64,000 bases of DNA, taken from positions 3,410,001-3,474,000 of the forward strand of contig NZ_CP086239.1 in the NCBI RefSeq assembly GCF_026650985.1, written 5' to 3'. The notes under the pieces were generated by a model. The model worked only from the letters and a program-made list of their open reading frames with translations. It was not told where the DNA came from and did not search any database. The stretch is from Clostridium estertheticum (lineage in GTDB: Bacteria; Bacillota; Clostridia; Clostridiales; Clostridiaceae). Below are positions 53,971-63,413 of the stretch, piece after piece. The stretch's first letter is position 1. The number at the start of each line of letters is the position of its first letter. A program made the translations under genes and the position numbers.

Positions 53971-55383
53971 TTAAATATTCCAGTGTTTTATATTAACGTT
54001 TACTATTCCTCCTTCTGCATAAAAGAAAATGTTTTTACTCTCTTCCTTAGGATAAATTCTAGAAGAAAAAGTTTCTTCACCTTTATTTATGAATATTTCA
54101 ACAGATGACCTATCCATGAACAAGCGGATGCTTAATTTTTTACACTTCTCTATTTTGCACTTTCTCACACCCATTTTACTTAATCCACTTTTACATCTGT
54201 CCAATATTATTCTTTCCTCTTCTGTATTATAATATAACAATGTTTTCTCATTTTCCTTGTCATCACATCTAAGTTTAATCCCAAACTCCAACACATTTTC
54301 CCATGAAAAATCACAAATCAGCTCAAAACAGTCTCCATAAATATTATCCAATTTAATCTGTTCATTATTTATTAATACATTATCATACCTAGTTTCATTA
54401 GTTCTAAGTAATTTTATTTCTTCTACTGGATTTTGATATATTTTATTATTTTCAAGATGAAGTTGTCTAACAATTGTTAGACAGTGAAGCCAATTATTCT
54501 TTACCGTAGGGCTATCTTCTTCCTCTGGAATACCCATCCAACCAACCAAGAGTAACCGTCCTTTTTCATCTCGCGAAACTTGAGGAGCATAAAATTCAAA
54601 ACCTCTATCTAACTCAATAAAATCACCATAGGCTAATTTTCCCGTTTTATAATCTAATTTACCTAACAAATATCCACATTGGTATCTATTATTATATAAA
54701 TCACCCTTAGGCTCTACCCCCTGAGGACAAAAAAGTAATATATCTTTTCCATCTAAGTTAAATAAATTTGGACATTCCCACATATAACCTAAATAATTCA
54801 ATCCATTTGTATTTGCACCAGCAACTTCTCCAATTTTATTCCAAGCTAGTAAGTCCTGTGAACTATATAAAAGTACTACTCCTTCTTCTTTTTCTGTTTG
54901 GGTTCCAATTGCCATATACCATAGCCCATCATATTTCCAAACTTTAGGATCTCTGAAATGCGTTGTATAACCAGTAGGCACATTACTTATAACAGGATTG
55001 TTTTTATATTTAACAAAGTGTTCGCAATCAATGCTTTGTGCAATACACTGATAGGTTTCTCTTTTCCCTAGTTCATTTTTTACATTTCCTGTATAAATCA
55101 AAGTTAATTTACCATTATTATTTACAGCCGAGCCAGAATAACATCCATGAGTTTCATACCACTCACTTGGACAAAGTGCAGGTGATAACATACTCCAATG
55201 AATTAAATCTGAACTTTTCACATGAGCCCAATAAACCATTTTATCTTTAGGATACAAAGGATTAAACTGATAAAATAGATGATATTCACCATTAAACTGA
55301 ATAAATCCATTAGGATCATTCAAAAAACCTACACTTGGCATTAAATGATATTTTAATCTATAGTAATCATTATTTCCATTCAT
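53971..55383 (-). CDS. scrB: Sucrose-6-phosphate hydrolase, GH32
   Basis: The 470-residue cytosolic enzyme splits sucrose-6-phosphate from the PTS into glucose-6-phosphate and fructose. Family 32 motifs are FLNDPNGFI (nucleophile aspartate), HFRDPKVW and WECPNLF with the acid/base glutamate, plus a C-terminal beta-sandwich with DRSSVEIFIN. Length is typical of ScrB. The ATG has only a weak upstream Shine-Dalgarno-like sequence, so coupling to scrA translation may help. It is the last gene of the licT-scrA-scrB locus. The fructose released could use the PfkB kinase encoded elsewhere in the window. Confidence 0.94.
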   Translation of the reverse strand: MNGNNDYYRLKYHLMPSVGFLNDPNGFIQFNGEYHLFYQFNPLYPKDKMVYWAHVKSSDLIHWSMLSPALCPSEWYETHGCYSGSAVNNNGKLTLIYTGNVKNELGKRETYQCIAQSIDCEHFVKYKNNPVISNVPTGYTTHFRDPKVWKYDGLWYMAIGTQTEKEEGVVLLYSSQDLLAWNKIGEVAGANTNGLNYLGYMWECPNLFNLDGKDILLFCPQGVEPKGDLYNNRYQCGYLLGKLDYKTGKLAYGDFIELDRGFEFYAPQVSRDEKGRLLLVGWMGIPEEEDSPTVKNNWLHCLTIVRQLHLENNKIYQNPVEEIKLLRTNETRYDNVLINNEQIKLDNIYGDCFELICDFSWENVLEFGIKLRCDDKENEKTLLYYNTEEERIILDRCKSGLSKMGVRKCKIEKCKKLSIRLFMDRSSVEIFINKGEETFSSRIYPKEESKNIFFYAEGGIVNVNIKHWNI

Positions 55384-55427
55384 AATATCACAACCATTTC
55401 AAATTTTATTTTTTTATTCTAAAACTT

Positions 55428-55456
55428 GAAAGAGAGAATGATTTCCTCTCTTTTTT
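55428..55456 (-). terminator. Hairpin at the scrA stop codon
   Basis: Arms GAAAGAGAG and CTCTCTTTTTT span the scrA stop codon ahead of scrB. It may partly terminate or stabilise the message; the minus-strand T-run is short. Confidence 0.4.
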
Positions 55457-57353
55457 AGTTAATTCCAACTCGCATTAATTCTTCCCCTTGTTTAATCTTA
55501 CCAGATTTTAACTGATTAACAAACTTCATAGAATCAGAATTTGTAATTACAAGTAATACAATAGGTGATTTAGCTTTTTCTTTCACTAAATCCAAATCAA
55601 ATTCCATTAGTTTTTGTCCCTTCTTAATCACATCTCCAGAATTAATAAATGACTTAAAACCCTCCCCATTCATTTTGACTGTATCAATTCCTATATGAAT
55701 TAGTATTTCCATTCCATCACTAGTTTTAATTGCTATTGCATGCTTTGTTTCAAACAAACATACTACAGTTCCGTCTACTGGTGAAACTACTATTCCATCT
55801 TCTGGATCTACTCCTATTCCTTTTCCCAATAATTCATCAGAAAAAGTTTTGTCAGGAACATCTTTAAGTAATATAACATTTCCATTTACAGGCGATACTA
55901 AATTTGAAACAGTATTTGCTTTTTCTTCATTACAAAGTAAAACATCTTCATTATTTTTATCATTATTATCTTTATCTTCTTCTTCTTCTTTTTCTTTTAT
56001 TCCAAGGACAGAAGTAACTACAAAAGCTGTTGCAAAAGCTATAACCATACCTATTATATAATTCAAAATAGATGATGGCGGTACAATCGTTGTACCTGGT
56101 ATTCCACTTACACCCATGCCAGTCATTACTACTTTAGTAAATACTACATAACCACCACCTATAGCACCACCTATAGCTGCCGCAATAAATGGCCTCCTGT
56201 ATCTCAAATTTACTCCGAAAATTGCTGGTTCAGTTATGCCTAGCACCGCTGACAATGATGCTGGGCCAGCTATTGACTTCATTTTGGCATTTTTCGTAAT
56301 AAAATATACTGCAAAAGCAGCTCCACCTTGTGCAACATTCGCCATTGACCAAATTGGTAATAGAAAATCCCTATGAATACTCGGGTTAGCAAGTAACCCT
56401 GCCTCAACAGCTTGGAAACTTTGATGTATCCCGGTAATAACTATAAATGAATAAAATCCTCCAAATAATATACCTGCAAAAACACCTGCTGTATTGTATA
56501 TCGTTACTAAACCAAATGATAGTCCATCTCCTAGAAATCTCCCTACTGGTCCTATTATAAAAAATGTGAAAAACCCTGTAATCAATATTGTTAAGAATGG
56601 TGTTAGTAAAATATCTAATATATCTGGAACTATTTTTCTTAAGCTTCTTTCTATATATCCCATAACCCAAACAGCAATTAATATTGGAAGCACTTGTCCT
56701 TGATAACCAACCATACTTACATGAAGTCCATAAAAATCCATTGAATTTTTAATTCCAGTTCCTAATGTCCAAGCATTCTGAAGATCAGGATGTATCATTA
56801 TGCCTGCTAATGTTGCCGCTAGAAAAGGATTAGTTCCAAATTGTTTAGCCGCACTAAATGCAATTAAAACAGGCAAAAACACAAAAGCGGCACTTGAAAA
56901 CATATTTAATAATATATACATTCCACTTTTAGAATCAATCAAATGGAAATTTTGAAGCATTCCTAAAATCCCCATTAAAAGCCCACTAGCAACTATTGCT
57001 GGTATTATTGGAAGAAAAATACTTGATAACATTCTTGCAAATCTCTCAAAAGGATTCATATTTTTCATTGCAGCTTTTTTATTATCGCTTAAACTCGACT
57101 CTCCTATTTTAGTTCCTTCAATAAAAGCATTATATACTTTATTTACTGTTCCTTGTCCAATAATAATTTGTAATTGACCCCCACTATTAAATACACCTTT
57201 AACAGCTTCCATTTTCTCAATTTTTTTGATATTTGCATTTTTGTCATCATTTAGAACCAATCTTAATCTTGTAGCACAATGTGCAGCACTTGCTACATTG
57301 TTTTCTCCACCTAAATACATTAAAATTTCTTTAGCTATTTTGTTGTAATCCAT
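55455..57353 (-). CDS. scrA: Sucrose-type PTS transporter, fused EIIBCA
   Basis: The 632-residue protein imports and phosphorylates sucrose (or another glucoside). Residues about 1-85 are EIIB with phospho-cysteine C26 in AAHCATRLRL. EIIC follows with about ten helices to residue 455 (GVNLRYRRPFIAAAIGGAIG). A charged linker rich in E, D, K and N precedes the Crr-like EIIA domain, with VVSPVDGTVV and the phospho-histidine in ILIHIGIDTVKM. AGGAGG precedes the ATG. A LicT-type antiterminator target lies upstream, and scrB downstream supports sucrose as substrate. Confidence 0.93.
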   Translation of the reverse strand: MDYNKIAKEILMYLGGENNVASAAHCATRLRLVLNDDKNANIKKIEKMEAVKGVFNSGGQLQIIIGQGTVNKVYNAFIEGTKIGESSLSDNKKAAMKNMNPFERFARMLSSIFLPIIPAIVASGLLMGILGMLQNFHLIDSKSGMYILLNMFSSAAFVFLPVLIAFSAAKQFGTNPFLAATLAGIMIHPDLQNAWTLGTGIKNSMDFYGLHVSMVGYQGQVLPILIAVWVMGYIERSLRKIVPDILDILLTPFLTILITGFFTFFIIGPVGRFLGDGLSFGLVTIYNTAGVFAGILFGGFYSFIVITGIHQSFQAVEAGLLANPSIHRDFLLPIWSMANVAQGGAAFAVYFITKNAKMKSIAGPASLSAVLGITEPAIFGVNLRYRRPFIAAAIGGAIGGGYVVFTKVVMTGMGVSGIPGTTIVPPSSILNYIIGMVIAFATAFVVTSVLGIKEKEEEEDKDNNDKNNEDVLLCNEEKANTVSNLVSPVNGNVILLKDVPDKTFSDELLGKGIGVDPEDGIVVSPVDGTVVCLFETKHAIAIKTSDGMEILIHIGIDTVKMNGEGFKSFINSGDVIKKGQKLMEFDLDLVKEKAKSPIVLLVITNSDSMKFVNQLKSGKIKQGEELMRVGIN

Positions 57354-57437
57354 TTTTACCCTCCTAATATTTTTATCTGCACAAAAGTAATTATTGTATT
57401 ATTTTGTGTCCATTAAGTAGCTGTGGCTAATTTAAAT

Positions 57438-57516
57438 AAAAAAAACCTAAATTGAATTAATACAACTAGTGTATAATCTTCAACTTAGGTTTTGCCTGCA
57501 TAACCAGTAACAATCC
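57438..57516 (-). promoter_or_regulatory. RAT antiterminator target and terminator upstream of scrA
   Basis: On the minus strand the ribonucleic antiterminator sequence (57488-57516) begins GGATTGTTACTGG and ends GCAGGCAAAACC, as for LicT/SacT sites. It overlaps the 5' arm of a terminator (AAAACCTAA ... TTAGGTTTT, followed by a T-run). Confidence 0.92.
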
Positions 57517-57574
57517 TGATATTAACTTTTTAGTATTAGTACATTTCTTTGTATATGTTAATAAATGTATAAGT

Positions 57575-58447
57575 TTATAATTTTTCAGAAGATATCTTAT
57601 ACCTTATACTAGAAATAACTCGCTGAATATGAAGACTCAAATAAACTATTTCTCCATCATTTATTGTGTAACAATAGTTTTTCTCAATAAATATTTTTAT
57701 CTTTAATGCACAAGTATATGGTTTATAATAATTTATTTCTACCATCTTCAAAAATTCGTTACTATCTTCTGGCAACCTATTATTCGAAATTACCCTTTGT
57801 GAAAAATACTTCAAGTGCGTAACAAGCCTATCATAAGAAATATCGTTTTCATCAAATTCTATGTTGAAAAAATATTTTATTATGTTTAATATTTCTTGAA
57901 CGATTGAAATAATGTTTATTGTATTATCCATACTTTGGTTAAGAGCAGCATCTACTAAATGCAGAGCAATATAACCTGCTTCATCTAAATCCATTTTAAT
58001 GCCTATTTCATCTTCAATACAATCCAGTGCCCATAAACCAACTTCGTATTCTTTTTTATGTATCCTTTGTATTTCCCAAAGTAGCTGATTTTTTAAACTA
58101 ATACCTTCTTTGTATCTTTTAATAGCAAAATCAATATGATCTGTTAATGCAATATAAATATGATCATCAAATTGTGTATTTAATTTTTCTTTCCCATAAC
58201 TTATAATTGTCTCTGATAATTTTATATGCTCCATCGGGATTTCATTAATCAATTTTAAAAATTTCTCATTCTCAATTTTATTTTCCAAAATAAAGACTTT
58301 TTCAATTTTCAAAACATCAACCATATCTCCATTTTTCTTTTGGAAAGCAATTCCTCTACCCATAATTACCTTTTCACGCTTAGATTTTTCATCTATAGCC
58401 GTAACTACATTATTATTTAATATCCTTTTTATAATAATAGTATTCAC
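57575..58447 (-). CDS. BglG/LicT/SacT-type transcription antiterminator
   Basis: The 290-residue protein has an N-terminal RNA-binding CAT domain (residues about 1-55, NNNVVTAID and GRGIAFQKKNGD) and two PRD domains. Candidate phosphorylated histidines are in ALTDHIDFAIKR and IALHLVDAAL (PRD1) and RLVTHLKYFSQR and LSLHIQR (PRD2). It would bind the two RATs and prevent early termination when sucrose PTS flux is high. It lies upstream of scrA and has its own RAT, giving autoregulation. The start ATG at 58447 has GGGGTG upstream. Confidence 0.92.
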   Translation of the reverse strand: MNTIIIKRILNNNVVTAIDEKSKREKVIMGRGIAFQKKNGDMVDVLKIEKVFILENKIENEKFLKLINEIPMEHIKLSETIISYGKEKLNTQFDDHIYIALTDHIDFAIKRYKEGISLKNQLLWEIQRIHKKEYEVGLWALDCIEDEIGIKMDLDEAGYIALHLVDAALNQSMDNTINIISIVQEILNIIKYFFNIEFDENDISYDRLVTHLKYFSQRVISNNRLPEDSNEFLKMVEINYYKPYTCALKIKIFIEKNYCYTINDGEIVYLSLHIQRVISSIRYKISSEKL

Positions 58448-58568
58448 CCCAATGCCACTATAATTATTAGATTTGCATTCAAATATAAAGCTGAAATTTT
58501 ACACTAATCTACAATTAAATTTACAGTATTTTTTTATGATCACAAGGCAACTATCTTTAATTGCAATA

Positions 58569-58640
58569 AAAAAAACCTAAAATAAGACAAAGTTTGCACT
58601 CATCTCAAATTAGGTTTTGCCTGCTAATCAGTAACAATCC
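58569..58640 (-). promoter_or_regulatory. RAT antiterminator target and terminator upstream of the licT-type gene
   Basis: A second minus-strand RAT (58613-58640) begins GGATTGTTACTGA and ends GCAGGCAAAACC. It overlaps a terminator stem AAAACCTAAAAT/TTAGGTTTT with a T-run. It differs from the scrA site mainly in the loop. Confidence 0.92.
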
Positions 58641-58758
58641 TATTATTTAATCTATATTTATGATAACATTTTCATTATTGTATGTCAATACATTTTTATA
58701 TGCTATAATAAAAAAATAAACACTTTAATATTCCTCTATTAACCATTACTTGATAAAA

Positions 58759-59715
58759 TTATACTTTATCAATTTCTATTGTAGGAAATTTTAAATCTTT
58801 ATATTTACCAAACTTTTCTTTAACAGTTGCTAAGTTCTCATCTGTATAAAACCCGCCTTGTGTATGAGCAATTTCTTTTAAATGATGTTCCTGACCTTCA
58901 ATAGTAGTACGGTCACGACATAATCCATCTTTAGCAATAACAAATTTCCATTTGCCAGTTTCTGTTTTTTCTAAGTCTCCACCAGCACCACAAACTTGAC
59001 ATTCAATAGGGAAATGTAATCCGTCCCATTGAACTTCCCCTAAAATCAATGCATTAGAGTGACAATTTGGGCACCAGCCCATGTTTTCATCACCTAACCA
59101 TTGTCTTTTTTCTACTGTGGTATTTAATGATTTCATAACATTGTTACCAATTTCTTCGGCACGTTTAATCATATCATCATGTAATAAACATTGTTTTGGA
59201 GCTGGCACACGAGTAGCCAAATACATATCAATAATTAGAAAATCATTTGTAAAGCAAGTTGCCTGCATAGCTTCTAACGCCATAGATTGCCATGAACGAG
59301 TAGATCCTCCCACAGCAATTAAAGCGCCAACTCTATCTTTATGTTCAATTGCACCTATTGATTCTAAAAATGAAGATGCATAACTTAAGCTTCTATGCAT
59401 AAATTTTAAAAATGTTGCAGTTGGCATTAAATCATATGTAGGCGCTGAGAAAATAACAGCATCTTGATTTAACATAACTTCCATAATTGCCTTTTTATCA
59501 TCTTTTTTATCTAAGCTGCACCCAACATTTTTACCAGTAGTCATACCATGTGTACATGCTGTACATCCTGTACAATCCATAATGTTATAATCCCTTAGAT
59601 TAATCATTGTGATTTCTGCCCCTTGTTTTTCACAAGCTAAAAGTGCTTCTTTTAATAAAATTTCAGAATTCGAATCTTTTCTACCAGCTGTAACGCCCAT
59701 TACTTTAAAAGTCAT
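58759..59715 (-). CDS. Flavodoxin-fold (NADPH-FMN reductase/ISF-like) protein with zinc-ribbon tail
   Basis: The 318-residue protein has an N-terminal flavodoxin-like FMN domain (VMGVTAGRKDSNSEILLKEA; SAPTYDLMPTATFLKFMHR) with a compact cysteine cluster CTGCTACTHG plus a later cysteine, as in iron-sulfur flavoproteins. The C-terminal part adds CPNC and CQVC pairs that look like a zinc ribbon or rubredoxin-like site. It probably reduces a small organic or oxidised substrate; which is unknown. GAGGAG precedes the ATG. It is divergent from a PucR-type activator gene, which likely controls it. Confidence 0.83.
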   Translation of the reverse strand: MTFKVMGVTAGRKDSNSEILLKEALLACEKQGAEITMINLRDYNIMDCTGCTACTHGMTTGKNVGCSLDKKDDKKAIMEVMLNQDAVIFSAPTYDLMPTATFLKFMHRSLSYASSFLESIGAIEHKDRVGALIAVGGSTRSWQSMALEAMQATCFTNDFLIIDMYLATRVPAPKQCLLHDDMIKRAEEIGNNVMKSLNTTVEKRQWLGDENMGWCPNCHSNALILGEVQWDGLHFPIECQVCGAGGDLEKTETGKWKFVIAKDGLCRDRTTIEGQEHHLKEIAHTQGGFYTDENLATVKEKFGKYKDLKFPTIEIDKV

Positions 59716-59911
59716 AATAAAATCTCCTCTTTATAAATCATATATATTACTATATTATTGTTAATACGTGTTTTTTTTGTTACACTAACGAGTGAACATT
59801 TATAATATTAACATAAATTAATACACCATTCATCAGAAATAATTATGAAACTGCCATACTTTAATAGTATGATTTTAGAAATTTTTCTAATCTACAAGAG
59901 GAGGTAATTTT

Positions 59912-61441
59912 TTGGCTAAACTTAAAGCATTATTAAATTTTCTTGAAAATAAACCAAACATTAAAATTTGGGGAACACATAATCCGGATACTATTATTGA
60001 TGAAGTATTCTTTTTGCAAGATAATATGGAATTTTCTCCAAATGCTTTGTATTTGACAACAAAAAACCATAAATCTTTATTAATTAATAAAGACAATATT
60101 TTATTTATCGTAAATAAAGCAAGTGAAGACATTCATATTTTACAGATTGAGACTAAAAATAGTATAGAAGAAATTTATAGATTAATTTGTGAATTTATGT
60201 TTACAGAATATAAACTATTTGCTAAAAAGTTGAATATCTATAATAGCTTATCTGCTTGTAATGATATTAATAAAACTTTAAATATATGTGAAAGCTATTT
60301 AAATAACCCTATTTTTATTTTAGATACTAGTTATCGTATTCTTGGTCGTTCCACTTTCGCTAATTCTATTACATCTAGTATAGAAACTTACAATGATCAA
60401 ACTTATCTGTTAATTGATACTGTTAATCTTATGAAAAAAAATAAATGTATAGATAATATTTATAGTTCAAGTACATCTTTTTTTCACGCTTCTGATAAAA
60501 GTCTTATCTTTTGTGGTATTCGTATTAATAATATTACTGTAGCGTACATATGTATTTTACAAGAAAATCGAGAATTTCTTGAAGAAGATTTAGAACTAAC
60601 CAACACTTTGGCACAAACTCTTTCTATACAAATGCAAAAAGATAACTTGTTTATAAATAGTTCAGGACTCGAAGAAGAATATTATTTAATGGATTTATTA
60701 AAAAATTCAATTAATAATCTAAACTATATAGAAGAACGACTAAAAAATATAGATTTTAAATTAAATAAAAATATATTACTGATTGTTATACCTTTTCGCC
60801 AAACATATCAAGATTACCGTCATAATTTTGGATTAAAGCAGTTAATTGTTACTACTAAAAATATATTTGGGAATTGTATTTCTGCTTATTATGAAGATAG
60901 TATCATTCTCATGGTAAGTAAAGAAGATGATGAGGTATTTTCTGAAAACACAAAAACAAGGTTTATAGATTTTTTAAAGCTCAATAATTTAAAAGCGGGG
61001 GTTAGTTTGACATTTCAAAACATACTTAAAACAAAGGAGTTTTATAAACAAGCTACTTATGCTTTAAAATTAACAGAGAACTTAAAAATTGATGGTTTCT
61101 TATTTTATTTCAAAGACTATATAGAATATTATCTATTTCATATATTGCAAAGCAATGATAATAATATTGAAAAGATTGAACTACACACATTGATTCATCC
61201 ATTGATTAACAAGCTTATAGGGATCGATAAAAACAATAATTCAGTATTATTACAAACATTAATAGTTTATTTAGAAAGTAATAGGAATGCAAAATTGACC
61301 TCAAAAAAACTAAATATACATTGTAGTACATTTTTTTACCGTTACCATAAGATAGAAGAATTATTGAAAATTTCACTAAGCAACAGTGATATTTTGTTTA
61401 AATTCGAATTATCATTAAAAATTCTAAGATACCAAAAATAA
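59912..61441 (+). CDS. PucR/CdaR-type transcriptional regulator
   Basis: The 509-residue protein has an N-terminal region without a recognised signature, a central GGDEF-like/CdaR section (about residues 280-390) and a C-terminal PucR helix-turn-helix (LLQTLIVYLESNRNAKLTSK, then KLNIHCSTFFYRYHKIEELL). The family activates purine, sugar acid or amino acid catabolism genes after sensing a metabolite. The start is TTG at 59912 with GAGGAGG 8 bases upstream; there is no ATG nearby. It is divergent from the flavoprotein gene, its probable target. It ends at a bidirectional terminator. Confidence 0.87.
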   Translation: MAKLKALLNFLENKPNIKIWGTHNPDTIIDEVFFLQDNMEFSPNALYLTTKNHKSLLINKDNILFIVNKASEDIHILQIETKNSIEEIYRLICEFMFTEYKLFAKKLNIYNSLSACNDINKTLNICESYLNNPIFILDTSYRILGRSTFANSITSSIETYNDQTYLLIDTVNLMKKNKCIDNIYSSSTSFFHASDKSLIFCGIRINNITVAYICILQENREFLEEDLELTNTLAQTLSIQMQKDNLFINSSGLEEEYYLMDLLKNSINNLNYIEERLKNIDFKLNKNILLIVIPFRQTYQDYRHNFGLKQLIVTTKNIFGNCISAYYEDSIILMVSKEDDEVFSENTKTRFIDFLKLNNLKAGVSLTFQNILKTKEFYKQATYALKLTENLKIDGFLFYFKDYIEYYLFHILQSNDNNIEKIELHTLIHPLINKLIGIDKNNNSVLLQTLIVYLESNRNAKLTSKKLNIHCSTFFYRYHKIEELLKISLSNSDILFKFELSLKILRYQK

Positions 61442-61478
61442 GAACTGTATTGAATATTTCAATACGGTTCTTATTTTT
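61440..61478 (+). terminator. Terminator of the PucR-type gene
   Basis: A 14-bp stem AAGAACTGTATTGA (61440-61453) with 61459-61472 (one G-U pair) is followed by ATTTTTGG. Confidence 0.85.
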
Positions 61479-61490
61479 GGCATGAATAAA

Positions 61491-61517
61491 ACCACCGATT
61501 ATTATTAAATCGGTGGT
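61491..61517 (-). terminator. Terminator of the ABC exporter operon
   Basis: A perfect 10-bp stem ACCACCGATT (61491-61500) with AATCGGTGGT (61508-61517) is followed on the minus strand by TTTTATT. It lies just past the exporter stop codon. Confidence 0.87.
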
Positions 61518-61532
61518 CTAATAGTAAATATT

Positions 61533-63413
61533 TTACTCAAGTTCAAATGCGCCAGTATAGAGCTGATAATACTTTCCTCTCTCTGATATTAACTTTTCGT
61601 GATTACCAAGTTCAATGATTCGACCTTCCTCAAGTACCATAATTTCATCAGCATTTTTCACTGTAGAAAGCCTATGAGCAATTACAAATACTGTACGACC
61701 TTGCATAAGTGAATCCATACCTCTTTGTACAATCGCCTCTGTACGAGTATCAATGCTAGAAGTAGCTTCATCAAGAATCATAACTGGAGGGTTAGCAACA
61801 GCAGCTCTTGCAATGGACAATAATTGTCTTTGACCTTGTGATAAGCCAGATCCATCTCCTGATAAAATAGTATCATAACCCTTTGGCATCATGGAAATAA
61901 ATCCATCGGCATTTGCAAGTCTTGCAGCTGCATAAATTTCTTCATCCGTAGCATCAAGCTTGCCGTATTTGATGTTTTCCATAATAGTTCCAGTAAATAA
62001 ATTTGTATCTTGAAGCACAACTCCAAGGGAACGACGCAAATCACTTTTTCTAATTTTATTAATATTTATATCATCATATCGAATTTTACCATCTTGGATA
62101 TCATAGAAACGATTAATCAAATTAGTTATGGTGGTTTTTCCAGCACCAGTTGCACCAACAAATGCTAACTTTTCACCAGAATGTGCATCAAGGCTTACAT
62201 TATGCAATACAGTTTTTTCTTCATTATAACCGAAATCCACATCAAAAAATTGTACATCTCCTGTTAATTTAGTATAGGTAACAGTACCATCTTCATGAGG
62301 GTGCTTCCAAGCCCATATTCCTGTACGCTTTTCAGTTTCACATAAAACATCGCCCTCATATTTAGCATTTACTAGTGTTACATAACCTTCATCCTCTTCG
62401 GATTCTTCATCCATCAATTCAAAAATACGTTGTGCACCCGCCAGTGCCATAATAACAGCGTTGAGTTGTTGAGAAATTTGACCAATAGGCATGCTGAAGG
62501 TTTTACTAAGCTGTAAGAATGATGCAATAGCCCCTAGGGTTAATCCACCAATTCCACTTAGTGCTAAAACTCCTCCAACAATAGCAACCAAGACATAAAG
62601 AAGATTACCTAAATTAGACATAATAGGCATAAGTATATTTGCATAATTATTTGCTTTTGTAGCATTATCACAAAGTTCTTCGTTTAGAAGGTCGAACTGA
62701 TCTTTTGAATCTTCCTCATGGCAGAACACCTTAACCACATTTTGTCCATTAATCATTTCCTCGATAAATCCATTTGTTTTACCTATAGACCTTTGCTGTT
62801 TAATAAAAAATTCAGAACTCCTCCCAGTAATTTTTCCAGTAATAAATAACATAACTACCACCATTATAATTACAAGCACAGTTAAATGCCAGCTGACATA
62901 AAGCATGGCCAAAAATACACTTACAATAGTAATTGCAGAGGAAAACATCTGTGGAATACTTTGAGACAGCATCTGCCTTAAGGTATCTATATCATTAGTA
63001 TAGCGACTCATAATGTCGCCATGTGAATGAGTATCAAAATATTTTATAGACAGAGTTTGCATATGAGAATACATTTCATCTCTAATTTTCTTTTGTACCC
63101 CTTGGCCTATGGTTACCATTAATCTGTTATAGAGAAATGTCGCCACAACGCCAATACAATAAATACCAGCCATCACAAGTATAGCTTTTAGAAGTCCAGA
63201 GAATACAGGATTTGAAACTTTAAGTAGCGGAGTAATGTAATCATCAATCACTATTTGAAGAAAAAGCGACCCCCCCACCCCTGCAAGAGCACTAAATAGT
63301 ATACACACGACAACAATTATAAATTGTATTTTATAAGTACTTGTAACATATGAAAATAATCTTTTCATGGTTTTTCCATTTGATTTAGGTTTGGACTTAT
63401 TATTATTCTTCAT
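61533..63413 (-). CDS. ABC exporter half-transporter, subunit B (BmrD/TM288-like)
   Basis: The 626-residue protein has an N-terminal six-helix export domain (residues about 25-320) and a C-terminal ATPase. Motifs: Walker A GATGAGKTT, signature LSQGQRQ (in place of LSGGQ), Walker B VMILDEATSSID with the catalytic glutamate, and HRLSTVKNADEI. An insertion of about 60 residues between the domains (GIWAWKHPHEDGT) is typical of the larger subunit of heterodimers such as BmrCD. It overlaps the partner gene by 11 bases. The complex should export drugs, lipids or peptides; no substrate is indicated here. Confidence 0.93.
   Translation of the reverse strand: MKNNNKSKPKSNGKTMKRLFSYVTSTYKIQFIIVVVCILFSALAGVGGSLFLQIVIDDYITPLLKVSNPVFSGLLKAILVMAGIYCIGVVATFLYNRLMVTIGQGVQKKIRDEMYSHMQTLSIKYFDTHSHGDIMSRYTNDIDTLRQMLSQSIPQMFSSAITIVSVFLAMLYVSWHLTVLVIIMVVVMLFITGKITGRSSEFFIKQQRSIGKTNGFIEEMINGQNVVKVFCHEEDSKDQFDLLNEELCDNATKANNYANILMPIMSNLGNLLYVLVAIVGGVLALSGIGGLTLGAIASFLQLSKTFSMPIGQISQQLNAVIMALAGAQRIFELMDEESEEDEGYVTLVNAKYEGDVLCETEKRTGIWAWKHPHEDGTVTYTKLTGDVQFFDVDFGYNEEKTVLHNVSLDAHSGEKLAFVGATGAGKTTITNLINRFYDIQDGKIRYDDININKIRKSDLRRSLGVVLQDTNLFTGTIMENIKYGKLDATDEEIYAAARLANADGFISMMPKGYDTILSGDGSGLSQGQRQLLSIARAAVANPPVMILDEATSSIDTRTEAIVQRGMDSLMQGRTVFVIAHRLSTVKNADEIMVLEEGRIIELGNHEKLISERGKYYQLYTGAFELE

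Noticed and set aside
53971-57353. Sigma-54/LevR-type control of the sucrose PTS genes
   Set aside because: No -24/-12 promoter was seen, and the regulator is a LicT-type antiterminator with two RAT sites, not a LevR activator.
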